From positions 1 to 11,753 of the forward strand of contig URGO01000102.1 in the NCBI GenBank assembly GCA_900547435.1: a stretch of 11,753 nt of DNA, written 5' to 3'. Within the stretch, counting starts at the first letter, position 1, and every line of letters begins with the position of its first letter. A model generated the notes under the pieces. The model was given only the letters and a program-made list of their open reading frames with translations. It searched no databases and was not told where the DNA came from. The position numbers and the translations under genes are program-made. The DNA comes from an uncultured Parabacteroides sp. (GTDB lineage: Bacteria > Bacteroidota > Bacteroidia > Bacteroidales > Tannerellaceae). Of the stretch, positions 1-5,557 are shown piece by piece.

Positions 1-4
1 TCTT

Positions 5-76
5 GGTACCTTGGATGAGTGGCTTAGTCAGCGGTCTGCAAAACCGTGTACGGCGGTTCGAATCCGCCAGGTACCT
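5..76 (+). tRNA. tRNA-Cys (anticodon GCA)
   Basis: The sequence folds as a full cloverleaf. A 7-bp acceptor stem pairs 5-11 with 69-75. A 3-bp D stem pairs 14-16 with 27-29, one of its pairs being G-U. The anticodon stem pairs 31-35 with 43-47, and loop 36-42 carries anticodon GCA at 38-40. The T stem pairs 52-56 with 64-68 around loop TTCGAAT. The unpaired base before the 3' end is T76, the discriminator U73 characteristic of bacterial tRNA-Cys, which supports the identity. CCA is not encoded (76-79 read TCAA), so it must be added by tRNA nucleotidyltransferase. The promoter lies outside the window. Confidence 0.97.
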
Positions 77-87
77 CAATTCAATAG

Positions 88-120
88 AATCCTTGGATAT
101 TATGTCTAAGGATTTTTTAT
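88..120 (+). terminator. Rho-independent terminator of tRNA-Cys
   Basis: An inverted repeat pairs 88-97 with 105-114 (10 bp, one G-U) around a 7-nt loop and runs straight into a T tract at 113-118 with more T-rich sequence after it. It begins 11 nt after the tRNA 3' end, as expected for the terminator of a monocistronic tRNA transcript. Confidence 0.85.
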
Positions 121-148
121 TTTTATCATCTCTCCATCTATTCTCCCA

Positions 149-200
149 AATTTGTTTCGCCTTCCCTTGCGTTTATATACAGTGAAAGGCGAAGCAAATT
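149..200. repeat. 15-bp inverted repeat between tRNA-Cys and the DUF4293 gene
   Basis: Bases 149-163 pair with 186-200 (14 of 15 Watson-Crick plus one G-U) around a 22-nt loop. On the minus strand the hairpin starts 8 nt after the stop codon of the DUF4293 gene, so it could mark the 3' end of the bamD - omega - DUF4293 transcript and could also block convergent read-through from the tRNA side. It has no strong T run after it on the minus strand, so a classical intrinsic terminator is not proven; it may instead protect the mRNA 3' end. Confidence 0.55.
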
Positions 201-208
201 CATTAAAA

Positions 209-673
209 TTACCGTAATCGGTCTAACGAGCGGACTAATACCTCATCAGCTCCGATGTTGCGGATTGCCAGATAATTTAACACCAAACAAATTAGGGGGA
301 ATGTTAATGCTATTTTCCCAAAAAACTCAACTGAATCAACGGTTTGTTTGATATCCCAGATTTGATAAACAAATAATCCGTAGAATCCTATCATTAGGAG
401 TGCGTTGAATATGCATAAGCGGATTTGGAGGATTCGTTTGCGGAATAGGAATATCGTTATCATGGCGATTAATGCAATAACGGCTGATAGAGCAAATAAT
501 GCCCACGATGGATAAATCAATTCTGCTTGTTCGCTGGTTGTTGCGGATAGTCCGGTCGCATCGAAGGTAAAATAGTCATTCCCGATCATCAGGCTTGCCA
601 ACGGCAGGAATAGGATTGTAATCATCAGAATCGTGATGATTAACAGATAAACAGTCTGTATTCTTTGTATCAT
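209..673 (-). CDS. DUF4293 family membrane protein
   Basis: The 154-residue product matches the Bacteroidetes family DUF4293, recognised from the MIQRIQTVYL start and overall layout. Four hydrophobic segments are visible at about residues 8-30, 57-77, 85-105 and 118-138, so it is an inner-membrane protein with a short extracytoplasmic stretch (about 31-56) and a charged cytoplasmic tail ending in RSLDRLR. No catalytic motif is visible and the function is unknown. It is the last gene of the leftward bamD - omega - DUF4293 unit, 91 nt after the omega gene, and the gap contains a strong hairpin that may lower its expression relative to the upstream genes. The ATG at 671-673 is the natural start because the first membrane segment follows at once. 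Confidence 0.85.
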   Translation of the reverse strand: MIQRIQTVYLLIITILMITILFLPLASLMIGNDYFTFDATGLSATTSEQAELIYPSWALFALSAVIALIAMITIFLFRKRILQIRLCIFNALLMIGFYGLFVYQIWDIKQTVDSVEFFGKIALTFPLICLVLNYLAIRNIGADEVLVRSLDRLR

Positions 674-689
674 AATGGTATAAATAAAG

Positions 690-748
690 AAGAATTGACA
701 ATCGGCAATAATTCTTTTATGGAGTATTCATTGCGATTGTCAATTCTT
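690..748. repeat. Long inverted repeat between the omega and DUF4293 genes
   Basis: Bases 690-704 and 734-748 are perfect 15-nt inverted copies. With G704 bulged out, the stem can be extended by pairing 705-709 with 730-734, giving 19 bp over a 20-nt loop. The hairpin fills most of the 91-nt gap. On the minus strand it follows the omega stop codon by 16 nt and is followed by a short T-rich stretch (CTTTATTTAT) before the DUF4293 start. It may act as a partial terminator, an RNA-stability hairpin, or be a remnant of an intergenic repeat family; sequence alone does not decide. Confidence 0.8.
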
Positions 749-764
749 TGTTGTCGATTTATTA

Positions 765-1097
765 TTAGAAATTATTCTTTTCTTTTGCCGGATTTCTATA
801 ATAAACTTTTCCGTCTTCATACTCTTTAGCCGCAATCAGTGTGGGCTTCGGCAGTTTTTCGTAGTAACGGGAGATTTCGATTTGTTCTCTGTTTTCGAAT
901 ACTTCCTCCAGATTGTCATTATACGAAGCAAATTCCTGAAGCTTCTTTTCCAGGTCTTGTTTCATTTCAACACTAATCTGATTCGCCCGTTTGGCAATAA
1001 TCGCTACAGTTTCATACACATTACCAGTGTCCGCGCATAATTTCATCATATCACGCGTAACTGTATTCGTTGGAGCGTTGCTTTTTCTGTAATCCAT
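765..1097 (-). CDS. rpoZ: RNA polymerase omega subunit, Bacteroidetes type (Rpb6/RpoZ family)
   Basis: The 110-residue protein matches the small Bacteroidetes omega-like subunit, often annotated as an Rpb6/RpoZ-family protein. Omega binds the beta' subunit and assists assembly of RNA polymerase. The family is recognisable from NVYETVAIIAKRANQI at about residues 26-41, which corresponds to the conserved omega helix with its arginine (R37), followed by an acidic coiled segment and a conserved C-terminal part containing YYEKLPKPT and YYRNPAKEK. The gene lies 30 nt downstream of bamD and upstream of the DUF4293 gene in one leftward operon, an order I recognise from Bacteroidales. No Shine-Dalgarno sequence is evident. 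The family assignment is firm; the use of the E. coli symbol is by homology. Confidence 0.85.
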   Translation of the reverse strand: MDYRKSNAPTNTVTRDMMKLCADTGNVYETVAIIAKRANQISVEMKQDLEKKLQEFASYNDNLEEVFENREQIEISRYYEKLPKPTLIAAKEYEDGKVYYRNPAKEKNNF

Positions 1098-1127
1098 ATT
1101 TTTGCTTATATTGATTAATTCCGTTTT

Positions 1128-1937
1128 TTAATACGTATTTGTAATCCGTTTGTTCGCGTATTCGAAATATTTATTTGCCTCTTTCAGGTATTTTCCTTCC
1201 GGATATTCGTTCGTATAGTTATAATACTCGTCTACTACGTCACGATAACGTCCTTGAAGTTTTTCTTCTACGCTGACTAATGCCAATTCATATTTCGAAC
1301 GTAGCATCAGATACATGAACTCTTCCCGATACTTGGAGTAAGGGTAATTCTTCAATGCGTTTTCAGCCGTGATGACCGCTGACAAGTAATTGTTACCCAT
1401 ATAAGTTCCCAAATTGAAATACAGGCGTGTTGCCAATAATTCTTTTAGAGCCAGCTTTTCCTGCAATTCGAACATGATTTGCTGGGCTTCCGGAGCTCTT
1501 TCACTCTGCGGATAATAATCCAGATAGAGCTGCATCTGCTCGATTGCCTTGTAGGTCTGGCTTTGGTCCAATTTCGGGTCCGGCGAATCCAGATAGAGTC
1601 CGTAGCCTGAATAATAACGGGCTAACTCCGTAAATTCACCTTTGGGATAGGTCTTGTAATAGGTCTCAAAATACTGAGAGGCCGTCTGATAATCCTCTTG
1701 CCCGTAATAGCTTTGAGCAAGCAGATAGAGCGATTCTTCTGCATGAGAAGTACCTTTGAAGATGGAAACAAGTCCTTCCAACAACGTCGCTGACTTGGAG
1801 TATTGCTTGGCATTGAAATATTTCTTTGCATAAGAATACTGCAACTCATAATCTGTGCTTTTCAATATCTTGTTATACTCGCCACACGAGGTAAACAAGA
1901 CAGCACTCATCATCCATAGTAATATAACCTTTTTCAT
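1128..1937 (-). CDS. bamD: BamD-like outer-membrane assembly lipoprotein
   Basis: The 269-residue protein is a BamD-type lipoprotein of the BAM complex, which inserts beta-barrel proteins into the outer membrane from the periplasmic side. The N-terminus is a lipoprotein signal: MKK, a hydrophobic stretch, and lipobox LFTSC with the lipidated cysteine at residue 18. From about residue 30 to 250 the protein is built of TPR-like helical pairs rich in Tyr and Ala, with YAKKYFNAKQYSKSATLLEG as a clear first repeat and YYPQSERAPEAQ in the middle, as in BamD/ComL. It is the first gene of the leftward unit with the omega and DUF4293 genes and has its own promoter just upstream. The ATG at 1935-1937 is the only start that preserves the signal peptide. 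Confidence 0.92.
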   Translation of the reverse strand: MKKVILLWMMSAVLFTSCGEYNKILKSTDYELQYSYAKKYFNAKQYSKSATLLEGLVSIFKGTSHAEESLYLLAQSYYGQEDYQTASQYFETYYKTYPKGEFTELARYYSGYGLYLDSPDPKLDQSQTYKAIEQMQLYLDYYPQSERAPEAQQIMFELQEKLALKELLATRLYFNLGTYMGNNYLSAVITAENALKNYPYSKYREEFMYLMLRSKYELALVSVEEKLQGRYRDVVDEYYNYTNEYPEGKYLKEANKYFEYANKRITNTY

Positions 1938-1956
1938 CTAAAAATACATTCAGCGT

Positions 1957-1986
1957 GCAAAGATAATGAATCTTTGCGAAAAACAA
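1957..1986 (-). promoter_or_regulatory. Predicted bamD operon promoter overlapped by a short palindrome
   Basis: On the minus strand TATCTTTG (1965 down to 1958) matches the Bacteroidetes -7 consensus TAnnTTTG, with a TTG at 1986-1984 upstream at 18-nt spacing, slightly shorter than the usual 19-20. Transcription would start near 1952, giving a leader of about 15 nt. The -7 box is embedded in an 8-bp inverted repeat (1957-1964 against 1970-1977, 5-nt spacer), a possible operator or a coincidence of the motif. Position and motif support the promoter; the start site is inferred. Confidence 0.6.
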
Positions 1987-2019
1987 GATAGATAACGTAT
2001 TAAATTTGAACAGCTCTCC

Positions 2020-2445
2020 TTAAAGCTTGTACAAATCACTGGCGGCTATCAATTCCAATTTATTTGCTTTCAACACTTCTGCACAACGTTCGATGTTATC
2101 CGGACGAATGATTACGTTGGCGGCTTCTCCTTGTGAGAAGGCGTACATATACTCTACGAATATACCGGCGGCCGTGATGATTTCCATAGCTTTTGCCAAC
2201 GCCCCGGGCTGGTTCGGACAATGCAGGCAAATCACATCAGCTACACTAACGGCATACAGGTGCTCGCGCAATACCTGTATTGCCTTGTCGGTATCTGAGA
2301 CAATCAGACGAAGGATTCCGAAATCCGAATTTTCTGACACGGTAAAAGCTGACATATTTACACCGGCTTCACCCAATAATTTTGCGACTTCCGTAAAACG
2401 GCCTTTCTTGTTTTCCAAGAAAATAGATAATTGTTTAATCAGCAT
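2020..2445 (-). CDS. Tandem ACT-domain amino-acid-binding protein
   Basis: The 141-residue protein consists of two ACT domains, about residues 2-68 and 70-138, with no catalytic domain. The first opens LIKQLSIFLENKKGRFTEVA and the second repeats the pattern in VADVICLHCPNQPGALAKAM, both with the strand-helix start typical of ACT folds and the Gly at the ligand-binding turn. ACT domains bind amino acids and regulate neighbouring enzymes. The gene starts 15 nt after paaK and is surely co-transcribed; this PaaK-ACT pairing is common in anaerobes. I infer that it senses an aromatic amino acid or its keto-acid product, but the ligand is not visible in the sequence. A clear Shine-Dalgarno sequence supports the ATG at 2443-2445. 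Confidence 0.85.
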   Translation of the reverse strand: MLIKQLSIFLENKKGRFTEVAKLLGEAGVNMSAFTVSENSDFGILRLIVSDTDKAIQVLREHLYAVSVADVICLHCPNQPGALAKAMEIITAAGIFVEYMYAFSQGEAANVIIRPDNIERCAEVLKANKLELIAASDLYKL

Positions 2446-2453
2446 ATTGTTGT

Positions 2454-2459
2454 CTCCTT
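2454..2459 (-). promoter_or_regulatory. Shine-Dalgarno sequence of the ACT-protein gene
   Basis: AAGGAG on the minus strand lies 8 nt upstream of the ATG of the ACT gene. It stands out because most genes in this window show no such site, in line with Bacteroidetes. It overlaps the end of the paaK reading frame region and may support re-initiation after paaK. Confidence 0.7.
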
Positions 2460-2460
2460 T

Positions 2461-3762
2461 TTAAACCAACTTTCTGTTATCAATTACATGTTTTGCTTTA
2501 CCCATGCTTCGTTCGATGCTTCGAGGCTCGACGATGCGGATATCCGGTTTCAGCCCGATAACGCTTTGGATGCGGTCTGTTATTTTCTTTTTCAGTGCCA
2601 GCATCTTGTTCATCTCGTCTGAATAATATTCCGGACGGACTTCCACTTGAATTTGGAATGTATCTGTATTGTTCACACGGTCTACCACTATTAAATAGTG
2701 TGCTTCGAACTCCGGAAGTTCCAGAATGATGGATTCTACCTGTGATGGGAATACGTTTACACCTCGGATAATCAGCATATCATCGCTTCGTCCCATGATT
2801 CTACCCATACGAACCGCCGTGCGTCCGCAATCGCATTTCTCATAAATCAGATGAGTCAGGTCTCTTGTCCGATAGCGTAACATCGGCATTCCCTCTTTGG
2901 TAAGCGTGGTGAATACCAGTTCGCCCATTTCGCCCGGTTCTACGGGTTGCAGGGTCTTCGGGTCTACTATTTCAGGAAAGAAATGGTCCTCCCACAGGTG
3001 CGTTCCGTTTTGGCATTCGCATTCTCCACCTACGCCCGGACCTGAAATCTCGGTAAGCCCATAAATATCATACGCTTTGATGTTCATCTTCTCTTGCAAT
3101 TCCTTGCGCATGTTTTCCGTCCAAGGTTCTGCTCCGAAGAATCCCGCCCGTAATTGGAATTCTTCCAACGGAATACCTGAGTTGTGGATGGTTTCGGCCA
3201 AGTAAAGCGCATACGAGGGTGTGCAAGCCAATGCCTTTGCCCCGAAATCGTGCATCAATTGGATTTGTTTTTGCGTATTTCCGCTGCTCATCGGGATTAC
3301 CGTACCTCCGATATTCTGCACGCCATCGTGCAAGCCTAATCCTCCGGTGAACAATCCGTAACCGTAAGGCACCTGCACGGCATCATTCTTGGTGATACCT
3401 CCGGCGGTAAGGCAACGGGATACAGCTTCGGCCCAAATGCCCAAATCTTTGCGGGTATAGCCTACAACAATCGGTTTGCCGGTCGTGCCGGACGAGGCAT
3501 GAAGGCGAACAATTTCGGACATCGGCACAGCCATCAGTCCGAACGGGTAATTATCACGCAAGTCCTGCTTTACCGTAAAGGGCAGCTTGGTTATATCATC
3601 GATCGATAGTATGTCTTGCTGCACAACCCCTAACTCCTGCATCTTCCTCCGGTAGAAAGGGGAGTTATGATAAGCGTGTTCAACGACTCTCCGTAACCGG
3701 ATACTTTGCAATTTCCGCATTTCTTCGCGGTCCATGCATTCGATAGTTTCATTCCAAATCAT
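2461..3762 (-). CDS. paaK: Phenylacetate--CoA ligase (PaaK family, AMP-forming)
   Basis: The 433-residue enzyme belongs to the ANL adenylate-forming superfamily, PaaK branch: aryl acid + ATP + CoA gives aryl-CoA + AMP + pyrophosphate, in the cytoplasm. Visible motifs in order: the Ser/Thr/Gly-rich ATP loop SSGTTGKP at 90-97; YDIYGLTE at 231-238, the adenine-binding segment; YRTRD at 297-301; the domain-hinge stretch GRSDDMLIIRGVNVFP at 324-339; and RSMGKAKHV near 419-427 with the likely catalytic lysine (K422 or K424). Two CxC pairs (C248/C250 and C310/C312) suggest a structural metal site. In Bacteroides such ligases often sit beside indolepyruvate:ferredoxin oxidoreductase genes; here that partner is absent and dinB is upstream, so the substrate (phenylacetate or indoleacetate) is inferred. 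It has its own promoter and is followed by the ACT gene. Confidence 0.92.
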   Translation of the reverse strand: MIWNETIECMDREEMRKLQSIRLRRVVEHAYHNSPFYRRKMQELGVVQQDILSIDDITKLPFTVKQDLRDNYPFGLMAVPMSEIVRLHASSGTTGKPIVVGYTRKDLGIWAEAVSRCLTAGGITKNDAVQVPYGYGLFTGGLGLHDGVQNIGGTVIPMSSGNTQKQIQLMHDFGAKALACTPSYALYLAETIHNSGIPLEEFQLRAGFFGAEPWTENMRKELQEKMNIKAYDIYGLTEISGPGVGGECECQNGTHLWEDHFFPEIVDPKTLQPVEPGEMGELVFTTLTKEGMPMLRYRTRDLTHLIYEKCDCGRTAVRMGRIMGRSDDMLIIRGVNVFPSQVESIILELPEFEAHYLIVVDRVNNTDTFQIQVEVRPEYYSDEMNKMLALKKKITDRIQSVIGLKPDIRIVEPRSIERSMGKAKHVIDNRKLV

Positions 3763-3789
3763 CGTTTTTCTGGGTATTAATTAAGCACT

Positions 3790-3851
3790 TATGCAAAATC
3801 AATTATGCATCTTTATCTTCACTCATGATGACGTGCAAGTAATTTTGCATA
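3790..3851. repeat. 10-bp inverted repeat in the paaK leader
   Basis: Bases 3790-3799 (TATGCAAAAT) are matched by the reverse complement at 3842-3851. The arms lie in the predicted 5' leader of paaK, about 118 nt long from the predicted start near 3880. A second partial ATGCA copy lies at 3805-3809. The arms could form a leader hairpin or two protein-binding half-sites. No known riboswitch fold is recognised. Confidence 0.5.
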
Positions 3852-3886
3852 TCTACTTCATTTAGATAAATTAAATATTCGGGGTG

Positions 3887-3916
3887 CAAAGTAATAACTT
3901 TTTCAGAACTATGCAA
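3887..3916 (-). promoter_or_regulatory. Predicted paaK-ACT promoter
   Basis: On the minus strand TTACTTTG (3894 down to 3887) fits TAnnTTTG with one mismatch, and a TTG at 3916-3914 lies 19 nt upstream, the standard Bacteroidetes spacing. Transcription would start near 3880, giving a leader of about 118 nt. The site lies downstream of the dinB stop codon, so paaK can be expressed independently of dinB. Confidence 0.6.
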
Positions 3917-3959
3917 GTGTTTCCCTCTTTTTTTGCCGGAACACGCAATTGATGTCTTC

Positions 3960-5048
3960 TTATTCCGGAAAGTCTAACATTAATTGCGTCCATAGGGGGA
4001 GACCGGAGCTTTTCTCTTCTATGGGATTGGAGACAGAGAGTCCGATAAGGCGAATAGGGTGATGGGAATAATCGACTTGTTGCATCAGTTTTTTCGCTAA
4101 AGACAAGATGACATCCAGTTGGGTCAGCTCCTTATGATAGCTGCAACTACGGGTGATTTGCTCGAAGTCTCCGAATTTGATTTTTAAAGTCAGCGTGTTC
4201 CCTTTGAATGTTTTGCGATGAATGCGCTCGACCAGTTCGGTCGCTACGTGATAGAGTTCGATAATTACATTAGATTGGGTGGAGATGTCACGTTCTAAGG
4301 TATGTTCGCAACCGATTGATTTGCGGATGCGGATGGCTTCTACCGGCCGGTCGTCCTCACCTCGGGCAAAATGATAATAAATAGCTCCGGCTTTCCCGAA
4401 CTGTCGTTTGAGCATTTCGAATGAACATTCCCGCAATTGCAATCCGTTGTGAATACCCAACTGGTGCATCTTCCGCGCGGTTACAGGCCCTATTCCCCAA
4501 AAAGCTTCGATGGGCAAACGGGCAATAAAGTCTAAAGCTTGCGAGGGATGAATGGTGCATAGCCCGTCTGGCTTCCGATAATCGGAGGCAACTTTGGCTA
4601 AGAACTTGTTATAAGAAACACCCGCTGAGGCAATCAGATGGCATTGCTCGCGTATTTTCGCTTTTATTTCTTTGGCAATATCAATGGCAAGTTCGATGTT
4701 GGGCTTATTTTCGGTTACGTCCAGAAAAGCCTCATCCAAAGAAATGGGCTCAACCAAATCGGTGTATTGATGGAAAATCTCATGGATTTCAGCAGATACA
4801 CCTTTGTAAATATCCATTCTTCCCGGTACGAAAATGAGCTCAGGACAAAGTCTTTTAGCCTTCTGGGAGGACATGGCTGAACGAACGCCATACTTCCGCG
4901 CCTCGTAGCTGGCTGCAGCTACCACGCCGCGCTCCTCCGCGTGCCCTACCGCAATGGGTTTTCCTTTCAGCTCCGGATTATCTCGTTGTTCGATTGACGC
5001 ATAGAAGGCATCCATATCAATATGTATGATTTTCCTCACTCGTTCCAT
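3960..5048 (-). CDS. dinB: DNA polymerase IV (Y-family translesion polymerase)
   Basis: The 362-residue protein is a DinB polymerase, which copies past damaged bases. Catalytic metal ligands are D11 in HIDMDAFY and D105/E106 in SLDEAF; Y16 occupies the steric-gate position that excludes ribonucleotides. A helix-hairpin-helix segment (FWGIGPVTARKMHQLGI) follows, then the little-finger domain, and the C-terminus carries QLMLDF at 355-360, a good sliding-clamp-binding motif. The start is placed at the ATG at 5046-5048. An in-frame TTG at 5085-5087 would add 13 residues, but these are not typical of the family and that TTG is the -33 element of the gene's own promoter. A GTG at 5037-5039 (residue 4), giving VRKIIHIDMD, is a possible alternative. 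No operator of a known SOS repressor is recognised. Confidence 0.95.
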   Translation of the reverse strand: MERVRKIIHIDMDAFYASIEQRDNPELKGKPIAVGHAEERGVVAAASYEARKYGVRSAMSSQKAKRLCPELIFVPGRMDIYKGVSAEIHEIFHQYTDLVEPISLDEAFLDVTENKPNIELAIDIAKEIKAKIREQCHLIASAGVSYNKFLAKVASDYRKPDGLCTIHPSQALDFIARLPIEAFWGIGPVTARKMHQLGIHNGLQLRECSFEMLKRQFGKAGAIYYHFARGEDDRPVEAIRIRKSIGCEHTLERDISTQSNVIIELYHVATELVERIHRKTFKGNTLTLKIKFGDFEQITRSCSYHKELTQLDVILSLAKKLMQQVDYSHHPIRLIGLSVSNPIEEKSSGLPLWTQLMLDFPE

Positions 5049-5056
5049 AGCAAAGG

Positions 5057-5091
5057 CAAAGTTACACTTCTTCAACGAATACGTCAAAAAA
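5057..5091 (-). promoter_or_regulatory. Predicted dinB promoter giving a near-leaderless mRNA
   Basis: On the minus strand TTTTTTG (5091 down to 5085) and TAACTTTG (5064 down to 5057) are spaced 20 nt apart, a perfect match to the Bacteroidetes promoter pattern. The start of transcription is expected about 4-7 nt after the -7 box, near 5050-5053, only a few bases before the ATG at 5048. The dinB mRNA would then be leaderless or nearly so. Confidence 0.7.
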
Positions 5092-5110
5092 CGTGCCTAT
5101 CTTTTCCCGG

Positions 5111-5170
5111 ATTCATGCCTACCTTTTCCTCCAAAGGTAGGCACCTTTTGAATCAAAGGTAGGCATGAAT
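5111..5170. repeat. 60-bp nested imperfect palindrome between dinB and hicA
   Basis: Bases 5111-5126 and 5155-5170 are perfect 16-nt inverted copies. Inside them 5133-5138 (AAAGGT) pairs with 5143-5148 (ACCTTT) around AGGC, separated from the outer stem by two 6-nt unpaired stretches. The whole is symmetric about one axis at 5140/5141. The 10-mer AAAGGTAGGC occurs three times: inverted at 5117-5126 and direct at 5133-5142 and 5155-5164, so alternative hairpins are possible. It lies 20 bp upstream of the dinB -33 box and about 105 bp upstream of the hicA promoter, in a divergent intergenic region where no terminator is needed. A short T run follows on the plus strand only. Function unknown. 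Confidence 0.85.
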
Positions 5171-5255
5171 TTTTAGCCCCTCCGGTTCCTTTTTTTTGAG
5201 AGGAAAAAACAATGATACAAGAAACGATAGATGTTATATTAATAATTCCTAAATT

Positions 5256-5306
5256 GATAGTTATTTTACTACTCGTTTTTTTGTGCATGATAGTAAAATA
5301 GCTATC
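5256..5306. promoter_or_regulatory. Predicted HicB operator (inverted repeat over the hicA promoter)
   Basis: Bases 5256-5271 and 5291-5306 are 16-nt inverted copies with one mismatch (GATAGTTATTTTACTA and its reverse complement), separated by 19 nt; centre-to-centre distance is 35 bp. The spacer contains the -33 element and the right arm overlaps the -7 box, so a dimeric repressor bound here would block hicA transcription. HicB proteins with a C-terminal helix-turn-helix are known autorepressors of this type; binding by this HicB is inferred. Confidence 0.7.
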
Positions 5307-5310
5307 TTTG
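5276..5310 (+). promoter_or_regulatory. Predicted hicAB promoter
   Basis: TTTTTTTG at 5276-5283 and TATCTTTG at 5303-5310 are spaced 19 nt apart, a strong match to the Bacteroidetes promoter. The transcript would begin near 5315, about 18 nt before the hicA ATG. There is no Shine-Dalgarno sequence in that leader. Confidence 0.75.
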
Positions 5311-5332
5311 CGTTGTTGAGAAAGCAATACAA

Positions 5333-5527
5333 ATGAAAGTATATAAAGTATCAGAAATAATAAAGATGTTAGAAGCTGATGGTTGGTATCTACTCGAAAC
5401 AAAAGGAGACCATAGACAGTTTAAGCACTCGATTAAGAAAGGTAGGGTAACAGTAAGTGGTAAACTTTCAAAAGAGATAGGTCAATTCTTATTAAACAGT
5501 ATTTTTAAACAAGCAGGTTGGAAATAA
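5333..5527 (+). CDS. hicA: HicA-family toxin (predicted mRNA interferase)
   Basis: The 64-residue protein has the size and pattern of HicA (YcfA-like) toxins, dsRNA-binding-fold ribonucleases that cut mRNA until neutralised by HicB. The N-terminal helix KVSEIIKMLEADGW is followed by the signature strand GDHRQFKH with the expected catalytic histidine at residue 27 (the family usually has G-S-H or G-T-H; here D26 replaces the Ser/Thr), then RVTVSGKLSKEIGQFLLNSIFKQAGW, the conserved C-terminal part. It precedes hicB by 30 nt, in the usual toxin-first order. G+C by hand count is about 31 percent, lower than the roughly 40-43 percent in sampled lines of thiC, consistent with a horizontally acquired module. 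Activity is inferred from family membership. Confidence 0.9.
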   Translation: MKVYKVSEIIKMLEADGWYLLETKGDHRQFKHSIKKGRVTVSGKLSKEIGQFLLNSIFKQAGWK

Positions 5528-5539
5528 AAAACAACCTGC
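5513..5539 (+). repeat. 8-bp inverted repeat spanning the hicA stop codon
   Basis: GCAGGTTG at 5513-5520 and its exact reverse complement at 5532-5539 flank an 11-nt A-rich loop that contains the hicA stop codon (5525-5527). In the mRNA this makes a compact hairpin 18 nt before the hicB ATG. It could affect translation coupling, RNA processing between the two cistrons, or be part of a downstream operator. Confidence 0.7.
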
Positions 5540-5557
5540 ATAAAAGCATAAAACGGC

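Noticed and set aside
3..185. 60-residue plus-strand ORF at the window start
   Set aside because: It overlaps the tRNA-Cys and its terminator, so it is not a gene.
2027..2464. 145-residue ORF on the plus strand
   Set aside because: Antisense to the ACT-domain gene, with no family features; the ACT gene has tandem domains and a Shine-Dalgarno sequence on the other strand.
5111..5170. CRISPR-like short array from three AAAGGTAGGC copies
   Set aside because: The copies are in mixed orientation, only 10 nt long and irregularly spaced, with no cas genes nearby; a nested palindrome describes them fully.
5097..5402. 101-residue minus-strand ORF upstream of dinB with a hydrophobic stretch
   Set aside because: It runs through the 60-bp palindrome, the hicA promoter and the first part of hicA; the hydrophobic run comes from T-rich intergenic sequence.
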